Part shown: positions 1-9,624 of the stretch, piece after piece
Layout: each line of letters opens with the position of its first letter
How positions within the stretch are numbered: the first letter of the stretch is position 1
NCBI GenBank assembly: GCA_030648295.1
Contig: JAUSID010000234.1
Location: 1 to 61,831, forward strand
Source: Opitutaceae bacterium
GTDB lineage: Bacteria > Verrucomicrobiota > Verrucomicrobiia > Opitutales > Opitutaceae
Direction: 5' to 3'
Length of the DNA: 61,831 nucleotides
Notes under the pieces: model-generated
Seen by the model: only the letters and a program-made list of their open reading frames with translations
What the model was told of the DNA's origin: nothing
The model's database searches: none
Made by a program: the position numbers and the translations under genes

Positions 1-175
1 GCGCAGCCCAATCTGCCTAAAGCTATCACCATGCTAACTCTTGTTCAGAGCACTCAAAGGACTAAGCCAATGCCGAAGGCAGCCGAGGAACTCGTCGCCG
101 TCCTGCTTAGGCGAACCCTCATCCGTGGAAATTCAGGCTAGTGGGACTGCATCCTCTCGGGCTCGGCCCCAAATC

Positions 176-763
176 ATGAAAACACATGCTATTACTCTTA
201 CAAACGATGAGACCCCAGAAGAAAGGGCTGAAATCGAAGTCCAAATTGCGACGATGATGCGCGAGATCGAAAGCCAGATCCGCAATCAGCTCTGCGGATC
301 CCCCCGCGCGGAACCAGCCCCCAATCGCGCCATCCTCGTTAACAATGGCCGATCCATGATCTGCAATGCCCAAGACACCGCCACTGCCACGGTGGTCATA
401 GTATTTCCGCCCGAGACGGAGAGGTACAGGGGGATGGTTGATACCGGAGCCGATCTCATGCAGCTGGGTTTCGCGGCGAGCAACGGCAAAGACATCGATC
501 CCAACGTTCTTCGCGCTTCCGCGATCACCCACCACGGGGAATTGGTGGCATGGTACAAGGGAATCTTAGCGATGTTGAGCCCCAGCGCCTATTTTGGTTC
601 CGCCACCCAAGACGAGGTCCGCGCGATCGCGCGAAAACTCGCTGCCATTCGCGCCGCGGTCGGAAATTACAATATTCCGCCCGAAGCCACATGTGAGAAT
701 TTCGAGCATTATATTCCTTCGCCAGTGATGACTGACCATCTGACCGACGAAGCCCGCGAATGA
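176..763 (+). CDS. Hypothetical protein (195 aa)
   Basis: I do not recognise this protein. The frame is open from position 41, but I prefer the ATG at 176 (MKTHAITLTNDETPEERAE) because the residues before it are low-quality Arg/Ser-rich sequence. The product has a charged N-terminal helix (EERAEIEVQIATMMREIESQ), a middle part with alternating hydrophobic strands (TATATVVIVFPP) and a tail rich in Asp, Glu and His. No signal peptide or membrane segment is seen. It stands alone at the edge of the mobile-looking region that contains the relaxase, which suggests an accessory gene. The function is unknown and the start codon is uncertain, since no clear ribosome binding site precedes it. Confidence 0.5.
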   Translation: MKTHAITLTNDETPEERAEIEVQIATMMREIESQIRNQLCGSPRAEPAPNRAILVNNGRSMICNAQDTATATVVIVFPPETERYRGMVDTGADLMQLGFAASNGKDIDPNVLRASAITHHGELVAWYKGILAMLSPSAYFGSATQDEVRAIARKLAAIRAAVGNYNIPPEATCENFEHYIPSPVMTDHLTDEARE

Positions 764-1316
764 TCGCTGGCGCCGTTGTTCGCTGAGTTGGCCGAAATCG
801 CCCCTAGGCATCACCGCGCCTTGGTCTGTCTTGCGGCTTTCGTGCGGTTCGTAAGTAGTGCATCGATCGCCAGTCCGCGTCACAATCGTTGTATCGCCGT
901 TTCGTAATCCTATCGCGTGCTCACTTCGACCCACTTTCGAAGTGCTCGGCGGCTCCGGTCTTTGCGTTGCAGCCCGGATCGGGACGCGTGATGACGAGAG
1001 CGTAGTCGTTCAGCAAGTAAGACGTATCAGGGGTTAGGAACGAATTAGAAGGTCGCCACCCGGCCAGCGTCCAACACCGACGCGGACGCCTCGCCTGGAT
1101 CGAGGAAGCCGGGTGCGGCGTAAAGGTCGGTGAGCGGGATGCGCAACTGCATTGACCGTTTATGAATTCACCTTTTCTCGGCTTCGTCCAGCAGCCTCCG
1201 GCGTGCCGGTCTATCTATCTAACTTCCGCCCGTTGTCCTGAACGCCGGAAAAGCGTGAACGGATGCCAAGGGAGGCGATCTGCCCCAAACATTTCCATCG
1301 AGGGGTCCGTCGACCG
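764..1316. other. Gap without recognisable gene
   Basis: This 550-base stretch has only short unsupported open frames on both strands. I see no RNA gene, strong hairpin or insertion sequence in it. Confidence 0.4.
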
Positions 1317-1631
1317 TCATGAGCGTCCCTCTACGCGGCCGTGACTGTCGAGATCGCGGCGGCTAATGCGGTATGCGGCGCCAATCCGCTGATGCGGCAA
1401 TTCTGCGCGGCCGGCCCGGTCTACCTCGGTTGCGCGACGGAGCGAAGCTGGGCTGACACGCAAATAGGCCGCCGACTCATACAGATCGAGCTTGCCCGGC
1501 CAGTCTTCCTCTTTGGCCCACGTCACCCAGCACGCCAGCTGCCATGCACGCGAGGACTTACGTTGGTCCTCCGTGACCGTGGCGGTCGCTAACGCGACCT
1601 TTCCGGCTGAACTGGAATCGGGCCCAAGCAT
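1317..1631 (-). CDS. Helix-turn-helix (excisionase/MerR-like) protein
   Basis: The C-terminal half has the layout of small excisionase-type HTH_17 proteins: LYESAAYLRVSPASLRRA (helix-turn-helix), then LPHQRIGAAYRISRRDLD, which matches the usual 'RvG..yRi.r.dld' wing. Proteins of this type bind DNA and often control integration, excision or transfer of mobile elements. The product is 104 aa from the first ATG. The first 40 residues are poorly conserved in character, so an internal GTG start is possible. It lies about 860 bases upstream of, and on the opposite strand to, the relaxase gene, next to another small minus-strand gene, which fits a mobile-element control region. Confidence 0.6.
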   Translation of the reverse strand: MLGPDSSSAGKVALATATVTEDQRKSSRAWQLACWVTWAKEEDWPGKLDLYESAAYLRVSPASLRRATEVDRAGRAELPHQRIGAAYRISRRDLDSHGRVEGRS

Positions 1632-1778
1632 CGAGTTACGGGCGGCGAGGCGCGACAGTAGTGCAGGTGCGGGCAGGAGGAGGCCTGGCCGTAGGGTACG
1701 TGCACGTGGTCGCGTTCATCGGGTTGCGTCAACGAGAGCCAGCCGCGCCATCGCGGCCGGCCCTCGCGAAACGGTGTC

Positions 1779-2129
1779 TCAGGTCGTGGGCGCAGCGACG
1801 GCTGCGGTCGTCGCCGACGCGGTGACGGAGGTCGCAGGCGCCGTCTTGGAAGCGGGCTTAGTTGCCACGGTCGACTTGCGCTTGCGCGGCACGGGAGGCG
1901 TTTCCCAACGCGCGATGCAGCCCTGCAATTCGTCCGCGGTGATCGCTACGTTGATCGGCGGCTGGCCAAGCCGCTTCGCAAGCGTCGAAAGCAGCAATCG
2001 CTTCCTCAGCGTTAGGATCACCTTGCGGAGCGGGCGAAGTATGCGCTCGAGGGCATCGGGCGTAGCGCCGTCTGCGAATTCTAGGAGTGCAGCGCGCTGG
2101 GCTGCGTTATTGGTTTCGTTATTTTTCAT
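1779..2129 (-). CDS. Small Ala/Thr-rich hypothetical protein
   Basis: The frame opens further upstream, but the ATG at 2129 (MKNNETNNAAQ) starts the sensible protein of 116 aa. Residues 10-75 form likely amphipathic helices (RAALLEFADGATPDALERIL, then a basic stretch RKVILTLRKRLLLSTLAKRL). The tail, from about residue 78, is a low-complexity Lys/Ala/Thr segment (RKRKSTVATKPASKTAPATS). The tail resembles basic nucleic-acid-binding extensions. No family is recognised. It sits upstream of the HTH gene on the same strand (147-base gap), so the two may be co-transcribed away from the relaxase gene. Confidence 0.5.
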   Translation of the reverse strand: MKNNETNNAAQRAALLEFADGATPDALERILRPLRKVILTLRKRLLLSTLAKRLGQPPINVAITADELQGCIARWETPPVPRKRKSTVATKPASKTAPATSVTASATTAAVAAPTT

Positions 2130-2332
2130 GTCTTGGTCCGAAGCGGACAAAGAGATGATACCCGATACTCTTCGCCGACGAAAAGGGGCGGCGAAAGATA
2201 TACGCTGATCGGCTAAATAGACTCGCCTGGCCCGGTGTGGAACCGCTCCGCTCCGGCGCATCACGCTTTAGGCCTGCGCATTAGCCGTGATTGACGGGCT
2301 CGGTGGGTGCGGGAAACGCGTCCGAGGAACAG

Positions 2333-2450
2333 CCCGGCGCGTAGCGCCGGGGAGATGTCTGCGTTTGAATGGGGAAACGGGGCAGCTTCTAAGGCGAAGC
2401 CGAAGCTGCTTTGAATCGGGGCATACTCTTGGGCGAAGACCATGCCCCGA
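2333..2450. other. Candidate origin of transfer (three inverted repeats)
   Basis: Three inverted repeats follow each other directly upstream of the relaxase start. They are CCCGGCGC/GCGCCGGG (2333-2351, 3-base loop), GCAGCTTC/GAAGCTGC (2382-2409, 12-base loop) and TCGGGGCAT/ATGCCCCGA (2416-2450, 17-base loop), all with perfect arms. MobF relaxases nick an oriT that usually lies next to their gene and carries inverted repeats beside the nic site. The position and structure fit, but no known nic sequence was recognised. An alternative reading is a set of operators or a 5' leader structure of the relaxase mRNA. Confidence 0.4.
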
Positions 2451-2494
2451 AACGCCCCCTATCTTTTTGCGGACTCGATTGGGTATGGTTCAAG

Positions 2495-5400
2495 ATGGCA
2501 CACCCAAAAGGAATCGTAGCCCTCAGGATCAATGTCCGTAAATCAGCCAACGCCGCCGAAGAATATTACCTTGGGCTGCTAGATAGGTATTATCGCGGAT
2601 TGGGACTGGGGGATGCAAAATGGCTTGGGAAGGGGTGCGAAATATTGGGATTGAAGGGCGAAGTGACCAAAACCGCCTTCGCCGCCTTGGTCAGGAATTA
2701 CATGCCGGACCACCACACCCGCCTAACGTCGATCACCCGAGCTGATCGACGAGCAGGATGTGACGTCAATCATCACGCCACGAAGAGCCTAAGCGTCATG
2801 GCCTTGGTTCTTGGCGATCAAAGACTGTGCACGGCTTTCACCGAATCCAGTGCGTACGCCCTTGCTCGTATGGAGCCATCGATGCAGGCGCGCGTTCGTA
2901 GCAACAAAGCGGACCACGATCGCCTCACCGGGAATATGGTCTGTGCCTCTTTTCCAGACTTCCTATCGCGACCGGTAAAAGGGAAGTCAGATCCCCATCT
3001 GCACAATCACAATTTTTTGTTCAATGCCACGTTCGACTTCGCTGAAGGTAGTGGGAAGTGGAAGGCCGCACAGATGGGTCTCATCATAGAGAATGCGCCG
3101 GTTTACCAGGCCATCTTCTACGCGGATCTTGCGAGACGGGCGCAACAGCTAGGATATCGGCTCGTCTGGGATGGCCCACGATGGGAGATCGAAGGAGTCA
3201 GCGCTGAAGTGATTGAATTATTCAGCCGACGGAGCCGAGGAATCGAGAAGGAAGCGGAGGAACGTGGAATCTGGTCGGACCGTGAGAAGTCGCAGCTGGG
3301 CGCCAGACTCCGCGAAGGGAAATCGAAAAACATCGACTGGGACTGCTTGATCTCAGGTTGGAAACACGATCTCGGTGAAGAGCGGCTGAAAGCACTGAGC
3401 GAGTTGAAGGATGCCGCCGAGTTGCGTGCCTCAGGTCATTCCCCTACGCAAGAAACCGTTTCGGCCCTAGACGCATTGGCACTTGCGACCGCACGCTTGG
3501 CTTGCCGGATGGCTGTCTGGACCCAGCGCGAATTCATCGCCGAGGCGCTGCTCGCGGGCCGTGGCGAAGTAACAATCGCGGAGGTCGAACGCGCGTTGCC
3601 ACTCGCCGATCCGCTAGTCGGAGTCGTTCGCACCGTTCACGAAGATCGTGAGTCTTTCACGACACCGCGGATCATGTGTGACATCGAGACGTGCATTCGG
3701 CTCGCATCCGCCGGGAAAGGAAAATTCGACGAGCTCGGACAGGATCCTCACTTCCCGACGGCCATGACAACGCGACAACGCGACGCGGTGGAGGCTTTGG
3801 TTTCGAGCCGCGACTTCCTAAGTGTAATCCATGCGACTGACACGGCAGCGCGACTGGTCATCGAAACCGTGCGGCCGGCGGTCGCAGCGGAGAACCGGCA
3901 AATTGTCGTGCTCGGCGTTCGACCGGCCTGCGTGCGCATGCTGCAGGCGTCGGGCTTTGCCGACGCCACAACTGTGGACGATTTTCTGAGGCGTCCGCCG
4001 CCAATTGCCAAAGGAACCGCGATATGGGTTCATGACGCCGCCTTCCTATCCAGCGACATGATGGTTCAGCTTTGCGAGTTTGCGCAACGCAACCAGGCGC
4101 GGGTCGTCATGGTCCAGGGGAATAGCTTCCGCTCTTCGATTGATCGCGGGAACGCATTGCGTCTCGTGACAACACGAGCCGAACTGAATCTATTAATTAG
4201 CAGTGCTGATCAATCAGAGGCCGGAGGCGGCAACGACCAAGGTGGCAAAGAATTCGTGGCGCAGGCAGGTGGTGCCGCGAGCGACATCATCGCATCAACC
4301 GCAAAATCAGCCGAGTCAACCGGGGTCAACGTTGCGAGAGTGGGACGGGGCTTCGCCCATATAGATCCGGCGGAGCGAACTACCTGTGCAGTGGAGAAAT
4401 TCACAGCCATTACACGATCCGGGGCCTCGTGCATGGCTATGGCAGAGGATTATCCCGCAGCTCTGGCTTGGACTGAAAGCATTCGCGCCGAATTGGTCAA
4501 ATGCGGCTTCCTCGATCCCGCTACGGCTCGCCCGGTGGAGACCTTGATCACAAAGGATGTCTTTAACGACGAGCTATCCGCCGCGGCCCTGCGGGTTGGT
4601 GACACAATCGAGCTAACGACCGACGCAGATGCCGGAAAACGCGGAGAGCGATTGCAGGTTTGCGGTACTGAAACCCGTTTGATCGTTTGCGACAGCTCAG
4701 GGGAGCACCGTGATTTCCAGCCGGAGAACACCCAGTTCAACCTCTTTCGGCCGCTGTCTGTGGCCGTCAATGACCGCCTTCGGATAACGCGGACGGACAT
4801 AGTGCACGACAGACTTTTCATTGCAGGCGAGATAGTGGTTGTGCGCGAACACCTCGAGACTGGCGACTTGCGAGTGGGGAAAACCCGGCTTCTCCCGAAG
4901 GACTTCAAACATCTAACGTACGGCTGGGTCGACACGCCCTCCACCGTCGAACGCATCAGCGCAGCGCACTTGGTATTGCTAACAAGCGACTCGAAGTCTC
5001 CCGGCGATGTCGACGCACTGCTCAAATCCAAGCAGTGTGTCGCAAAACGCATTTGGCATTTCTGCGACCGCGAAGGTTTGTTCCTGCCGCGCGGCCTTCG
5101 CGAGAATGCTACTGCAAGAAATGATCCAGAAGAGGTGCCCCACGATTGGCGCCGGCAAGTATACTATCTGCGCGAAAATACTCGAGTCGATGGTCCATTC
5201 CCCGTCGGCCAAATGCAGAGATTGATCGATAACGGGCAGCTCACGCCGAGTACCGAGGTTTCCACTTCAGGCGTTGATGGTTGGCATCGCGCAGACGAAG
5301 ACGATCTGCTGTGTCGCACTTTCCGGGAATTGCTCGACGAAAGCCATTCAAGCGATCGCGTGATCCTAACTGCACCGCCCGACGACTCCGACATGATCAC

Positions 5401-7780
5401 GCCGCCGCAAGAGCCATTGGACCATGCAGCTGACGCTAACAACTCTCCTCACGACCTGGCAGCGAATGACGCCCCAAAGCTCGACCAACTTGTGGAACAT
5501 GGCGTGGCACCAATCGAGGAGCCCCAAGCAACATTATCGACCACGCTGCCGCCATCGAATCACGCAAACGCCGCAACCTCGACCCCATCGGCAATTGAAC
5601 CGGCCGCAGTGCAGCCGGAAACCGGAGAGGTCAGCGACGCAACCAGTTTCCCCCAAAAAACCGCCGTGCCAGCAGCGACGGCGGGTTCTGAAGTGGTGGA
5701 ATTTTTCCGAGATTCGATCCCTGAAACCGAACGGCAGTGTAGCGAAGATGATCGCCCACTCCAGATTCTCGGTGACGTTGACAGCACCCCAGCGGCACTC
5801 CCGAAAGAGCGAGTCGGAAGGGAGTCACCGCCTGAAAATCCGGCTCCGTTGTCGACAGACATTGTGAACCCACCGCCTGCCGCGAAGCCATGGCGGTGTT
5901 TCGTCATGTTCCACGAACATTCAGTCGGTCCGTTCTCTCCTCAGCAGATCGAGGAACTCGTCCGGGAATGCCAGATTGTGCCAACCACGCAAGTTTCCTT
6001 CAGGCGGGATGGACCGTGGAATGACGCGAGTTCCATTACGGCAATTGCAGCGATGCTCGAGCAGCAGGCTAGCACGGCGTCTGTAGCTGAAAATCCAGCA
6101 GTTACCCCGATGCCGTCGCCGTCAATGCCTCAGCTTGGGCCAATAACTTTGGGGTCACAACAGTATGATGAACGGCAGCGACCGCACTCTGTTCACGATC
6201 AAGAACACGATATGTTAACGGGCACAGATCGTGTAATAATAGAGCAGCGTGGCTGGCTGTGGGACAAAGATGAAGTGAGCCCTGAACAATTGGCACCAGA
6301 GCCTGCGACGATATCCGCCCTGGGGGTGCGAGATGATCCCGATCAGACCGACTTCATGGAACAGTTCTTCCCGCGAACGTCTGGCGAGCCTGCACCCGTC
6401 GAGAAGCCGCAGACCCCCTATGCATCGGAGAAAGATGAGCCGGGCGAAATAATTCTCGCCGACGCGATGCCTCCGGCTGCGACAACGCCATCGTCGTTAT
6501 CGGTGGCTACAACCCAAAGGCACGGGTCGGGTGCCGGGAATGACGCGCGAAGGGAAATTCATACGCCCGATGGGGGCCAGGGCGGCGCTGAACCAACGTC
6601 GAGTGCTGTACCTGCACTCGACGAGGAATCGCGGACCTACTTTTTGCGTGTGACCGACAACAAGCCCCGCGACCGCCAAGAAATTCATGCGCTGATTCTC
6701 GCGCAAAAGATCGTCCCAACAACACAGCTTTCCTATTCGGACACCCGTGACTGGCGCGACGCGGTACTATTCCTCGAATTCGCGGCATCCTTTGCGACAA
6801 AAGACCTGGTCGTGCCGAAGCGTGCTAAGCCGACGCCCCCAGCCTTGAGCGGGCCTGGAGAAGCTTCCGTGGAGACAACGGGCGAGACTCAATCGCGCGC
6901 CCAAGAGCGTGAAAACGACCAGACTGGTGCACCACGGTACGCTGGCGCTTCGTCAAAACCGAGTGTGACGCCCATCCAAGCGAAGCCGCAGGATTACTTC
7001 CTCCGTCAGCAAGACGGGAAGGTTGGCACTTACTCCCTCGTAAAGATCCAGGACCTGATCACGTCCAAAAAAATCACGGCGGTGACGAACCTTTGCACAC
7101 CGGATGATCGCCGCTGGCGTTATGCCGTGGTGTTCCCCGAACTCGAAGTCTCCTTCCGGGCTTTAGGTCTGTTCGCGCCGACCGCTACCCAGGCATCCCC
7201 GCCCGCGACAACGCCAGTGTCGGCATCGGCGGCTACAACGCACCCGACTCAGCAGCGTGCCGTGATCGAAGTACGTCATGGAGACATGAACGTGGCGCCC
7301 GTACCAGAACCAGCATCACGGAGCACCGGCTCGGAGCGCGCCGCACCCCGTGTTCCGACCAAGCCAGGATCCGAAGCGAACGAAAACGTTCCGGCCTCGG
7401 CACTGGAGCAGCAAAGTAACAAGGATCGATCCAATACCGCGAGGCTGTTGGCCGAAGAAAAATCCACTGAACAGGCGCGCATGATCACTTCCCTTCCTGC
7501 AGTAGCGAAGGCGCTTCCTCTCGGAGCTGAAGGAAACGGTCTCAAAGAAGCACAAGAGTATTACCTCAGAAAAGGTCTCAAGCAGGAGGGCCCCTGCACA
7601 TTTGAAGAAATCCGGACTATGATCGAGGGAGCAAGCGTTGACCGTGCCACGCAGGTGCGCAAAAGGGGCGTTGCCGGATTTAAGTCCGCCGATAAATTCG
7701 ATGAATTGCTAGCAGAGCTCGACCGCGTGGGTGCGCCTCAAAATCCAACCCCGGACGAACCGACGGGCATTTCTCGCTAA
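2495..7780 (+). CDS. MobF (TrwC-type) relaxase with GYF_2 repeats
   Basis: The N-terminal ~300 residues match TrwC/TraI relaxases. They show a Tyr-rich start (Y24-Y25, Y32-Y33 in AEEYYLGLLDRYY), WLGKGCEILGLKG, the 'GYD.tfsapKSvS' box as GCDVNHHATKSLS (88-100), and the metal-binding histidines HLHNH (168-172). The following part, from about residue 424 (TTRQRDAVEALVSSRD), aligns with the TraI helicase, but Walker A is replaced by HATDTAARL and Walker B by IWVHDAAFL, so ATPase activity is very unlikely. The C-terminal half is Pro/Ala-rich linker carrying five GYF_2-like domains at about 889-940, 1132-1185, 1379-1430, 1499-1550 and 1686-1735 (for example YYLRENTRVDGPFPVGQ). GYF domains bind proline-rich peptides. 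I chose ATG 2495 because the relaxase fold begins there; the frame opens at 2411. No coupling protein or mating-pair genes are in the window, so this would be a mobilisable rather than self-transmissible element. Confidence 0.88.
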   Translation: MAHPKGIVALRINVRKSANAAEEYYLGLLDRYYRGLGLGDAKWLGKGCEILGLKGEVTKTAFAALVRNYMPDHHTRLTSITRADRRAGCDVNHHATKSLSVMALVLGDQRLCTAFTESSAYALARMEPSMQARVRSNKADHDRLTGNMVCASFPDFLSRPVKGKSDPHLHNHNFLFNATFDFAEGSGKWKAAQMGLIIENAPVYQAIFYADLARRAQQLGYRLVWDGPRWEIEGVSAEVIELFSRRSRGIEKEAEERGIWSDREKSQLGARLREGKSKNIDWDCLISGWKHDLGEERLKALSELKDAAELRASGHSPTQETVSALDALALATARLACRMAVWTQREFIAEALLAGRGEVTIAEVERALPLADPLVGVVRTVHEDRESFTTPRIMCDIETCIRLASAGKGKFDELGQDPHFPTAMTTRQRDAVEALVSSRDFLSVIHATDTAARLVIETVRPAVAAENRQIVVLGVRPACVRMLQASGFADATTVDDFLRRPPPIAKGTAIWVHDAAFLSSDMMVQLCEFAQRNQARVVMVQGNSFRSSIDRGNALRLVTTRAELNLLISSADQSEAGGGNDQGGKEFVAQAGGAASDIIASTAKSAESTGVNVARVGRGFAHIDPAERTTCAVEKFTAITRSGASCMAMAEDYPAALAWTESIRAELVKCGFLDPATARPVETLITKDVFNDELSAAALRVGDTIELTTDADAGKRGERLQVCGTETRLIVCDSSGEHRDFQPENTQFNLFRPLSVAVNDRLRITRTDIVHDRLFIAGEIVVVREHLETGDLRVGKTRLLPKDFKHLTYGWVDTPSTVERISAAHLVLLTSDSKSPGDVDALLKSKQCVAKRIWHFCDREGLFLPRGLRENATARNDPEEVPHDWRRQVYYLRENTRVDGPFPVGQMQRLIDNGQLTPSTEVSTSGVDGWHRADEDDLLCRTFRELLDESHSSDRVILTAPPDDSDMITPPQEPLDHAADANNSPHDLAANDAPKLDQLVEHGVAPIEEPQATLSTTLPPSNHANAATSTPSAIEPAAVQPETGEVSDATSFPQKTAVPAATAGSEVVEFFRDSIPETERQCSEDDRPLQILGDVDSTPAALPKERVGRESPPENPAPLSTDIVNPPPAAKPWRCFVMFHEHSVGPFSPQQIEELVRECQIVPTTQVSFRRDGPWNDASSITAIAAMLEQQASTASVAENPAVTPMPSPSMPQLGPITLGSQQYDERQRPHSVHDQEHDMLTGTDRVIIEQRGWLWDKDEVSPEQLAPEPATISALGVRDDPDQTDFMEQFFPRTSGEPAPVEKPQTPYASEKDEPGEIILADAMPPAATTPSSLSVATTQRHGSGAGNDARREIHTPDGGQGGAEPTSSAVPALDEESRTYFLRVTDNKPRDRQEIHALILAQKIVPTTQLSYSDTRDWRDAVLFLEFAASFATKDLVVPKRAKPTPPALSGPGEASVETTGETQSRAQERENDQTGAPRYAGASSKPSVTPIQAKPQDYFLRQQDGKVGTYSLVKIQDLITSKKITAVTNLCTPDDRRWRYAVVFPELEVSFRALGLFAPTATQASPPATTPVSASAATTHPTQQRAVIEVRHGDMNVAPVPEPASRSTGSERAAPRVPTKPGSEANENVPASALEQQSNKDRSNTARLLAEEKSTEQARMITSLPAVAKALPLGAEGNGLKEAQEYYLRKGLKQEGPCTFEEIRTMIEGASVDRATQVRKRGVAGFKSADKFDELLAELDRVGAPQNPTPDEPTGISR

Positions 7781-8729
7781 CGGCGATAGGGCGAGTCCGT
7801 GATTGGCAAATAGGAGGACTGCGGAGTTGGCTTCGCCAATAAACCCAGTCACGGGGCGGTGGCGCGGCTCGTTGGTCGGTTGGGTTCCGTTGAACATCCC
7901 TTGTCGACCGCGACCGACACCAACTTCGAGCGATGTATCAGGCCAGAGTTTCGAATGGCAATCTGCGGCCGGCGCATGGCGGCGGACGACCAGTCGACTC
8001 GGTTGCCAGCACAGCTGGCGATGCGGGGGTCCAGCGGGGCGCGAGGCGAAGTGATTGTCATTATCGGCGCGGCAAACGCTTTCTTCGCCAACTGTGGGGG
8101 ATTCTGACTAACTAACCCGGGAAACGAGTAATCGCCTTGGCGGAACGGTCGGGGGGCGAAGCCAAGGCAGGGCCGTCACCTTCGACATCGGCAGCAGGCG
8201 AGCCAGCCTGGGGTGAGTGCTCCGCGTCTTATCAACGGGGCGATTTTCAGGGCGAAGCCCCGGTTTCCGAAAAGCGCAGAAGCGCGGCGCACCCGATTAC
8301 CCCGCGCGTCGCTAGCACTGCAGCACGGGTGATAGTTCGTGACGAAGCAGGACTCCAGATTCGAATCCCACCCTCGTCCTTGTCGCGGATCGCGGATTCC
8401 GTGCCGAAGTCAAAATGAGCCGTGTTACCCAAACGAGCGCACAAGCAACTCGAATCCCTCGGGCGTTTTCGAATTCCGCGATCCGTGACATGACCTTTTT
8501 CACATTGCACGACACGACCCTCTCCGAGCGCCCCAACGCCTCAACTCGGCCTTGGCCTGGTGCAATTGTCCTTCTTGACGGCGCGCCGGAGCCAGGCCGT
8601 CTCCAGAGCGCAACGCAGCACCGGGTTTCCTCCCGCGTAACAAGTTGCTGGACAAATCCGACATCGCCCGCTCCGAACAGAATTTCCAAATTGGCGTGGT
8701 AACGTGCCCAGAATAGGGTATCTGAAGCT
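7781..8729. other. Non-coding stretch after the relaxase
   Basis: No convincing gene is seen in about 950 bases. Short hairpins built on GGCGAAGCC occur at 7829-7837 (as its complement), 8155-8163 and 8251-8259, matching one in the oriT-like region (2393-2401). A tRNA T-loop-like string (TTCGAATCCCACC) at about 8360 lacks a pairing 5' arm and is not a tRNA. Confidence 0.4.
8381..8495. repeat. Inverted repeat pair left of the DUF2188 gene
   Basis: TGTCGCGGATCGCGGATTCC at 8381-8400 recurs in inverted orientation at 8471-8495 (reverse complement ATGTCACGGATCGCGGAATT), with about 70 bases between. A third copy in direct orientation follows the next gene pair at 9625-9648. The copies differ at only a few positions. 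Confidence 0.7.
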
Positions 8730-8963
8730 ATGAGCCAAAACACCACGTTGCATGTCGCGCCAAGCGGTGACGGGGCTTGGGTCGTTCAAAAATCTGGCGC
8801 AACGCGAGCTTCCACGAAGGTATCTACTCAATCTGAGGCCATTCGCTACGCGCGCGAGATCGCGAAAGATCAGGGAACGGAAGTCTACGTCCATGGGCGA
8901 GACGGGCGAATTCGACACCGGGACAGTTATGGAAGTGATCCCCTACCGCCAGTGAAACGATAA
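8730..8963 (+). CDS. DUF2188 domain protein
   Basis: This is a complete 77-residue DUF2188 protein. It has TLHVAPSGDGAWVVQKSGA, then TQSEAIRYAREIAKDQGTEV and the typical ending VHGRDGRIRHRDSYGSDPLP. DUF2188 proteins are small soluble proteins of unknown function, often next to accessory or stress genes. The stop lies 4 bases before the next ATG, so the two genes are almost certainly co-translated. The pair is flanked by the repeat copies at 8381/8471 and 9625. Confidence 0.85.
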   Translation: MSQNTTLHVAPSGDGAWVVQKSGATRASTKVSTQSEAIRYAREIAKDQGTEVYVHGRDGRIRHRDSYGSDPLPPVKR

Positions 8964-8967
8964 CGAT

Positions 8968-9609
8968 ATGGGTGCGTTTGAAGAGAACGTGTTCGTCAAT
9001 TGCCCGTTCGATTCTGACTACCACTCCCTTTTTCGCCCGTTAATCTTCACGGTCCTTTACTTAGGGCTGAAACCGCGAATCGCGTTTGAGCGTTCAGATT
9101 CTGGTGAATTGCGGCTTTTGAAGATCCGCCAGATCATAAAAGAGTCGCGTTTCGGTATTCATGATCTCTCACGGTGTCGCGCGACTCGGGCCGGCGAGTA
9201 TTTTCGACTCAACATGCCGCTCGAGCTTGGAATCGATTCGGGTTGCAAATGGTATCGTCCAGGCAAATGGCAGCGAAAGCGTTTCCTCGTCTTGGAGAGA
9301 CGAAAATGGGGCTATCAGAAGGCCCTTTCCGACCTTGCAGGCGCGGACATCAAATCGCATGGCGACGATCCAATTCGACTCATAGAAGTGGTTCGAAATT
9401 GGCTGGTCCAAGAGGCAGATGGCAGTCCTCGGCCTGTTTCCGAAATCCGCATTCGATTTAACGAATTCATGGCGGACGACTTCGAAAGGCTGGTTAAGGA
9501 CGGCTACAGGCAACGGGACATTGATCGCCGACCCCTGAATGAACTGAAAAACGCCATGGAGACGTGGATTGAACGCCGCAAAACCAGCCCAGCAAAACAC
9601 AATCTGTAA
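8968..9609 (+). CDS. Conserved unknown protein with NCPFD / GIHDLSR motifs
   Basis: The 213-residue product carries strongly shaped motifs: VFVNCPFD (8-15), GIHDLSR (63-69), RLNMPLELG (80-88) and SDLAGADIKSHG (121-132), followed by IEVVRNWL. From memory this arrangement recurs in many bacteria as a single-domain protein without assigned function. The N-terminal 'VFVNCPFD' strand-turn resembles Rossmann-like folds such as TIR or deoxyribosyltransferase-like domains, but I cannot show a catalytic residue set. It follows the DUF2188 gene by 4 bases and is likely functionally paired with it. There is no signal peptide or membrane helix, so it is cytoplasmic. Confidence 0.75.
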   Translation: MGAFEENVFVNCPFDSDYHSLFRPLIFTVLYLGLKPRIAFERSDSGELRLLKIRQIIKESRFGIHDLSRCRATRAGEYFRLNMPLELGIDSGCKWYRPGKWQRKRFLVLERRKWGYQKALSDLAGADIKSHGDDPIRLIEVVRNWLVQEADGSPRPVSEIRIRFNEFMADDFERLVKDGYRQRDIDRRPLNELKNAMETWIERRKTSPAKHNL

Positions 9610-9624
9610 GAGGCTGTCCGACGG

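Noticed and set aside
8340-8385. Possible tRNA because of TTCGAATCCCACC
   Set aside because: The 5' side of the T-stem does not pair, and no acceptor or anticodon arm can be drawn around it.
7800-8720. Several 60-145 residue open frames on both strands after the relaxase gene
   Set aside because: None has recognisable motifs or a regular protein-like composition, and they overlap each other and the hairpin repeats.
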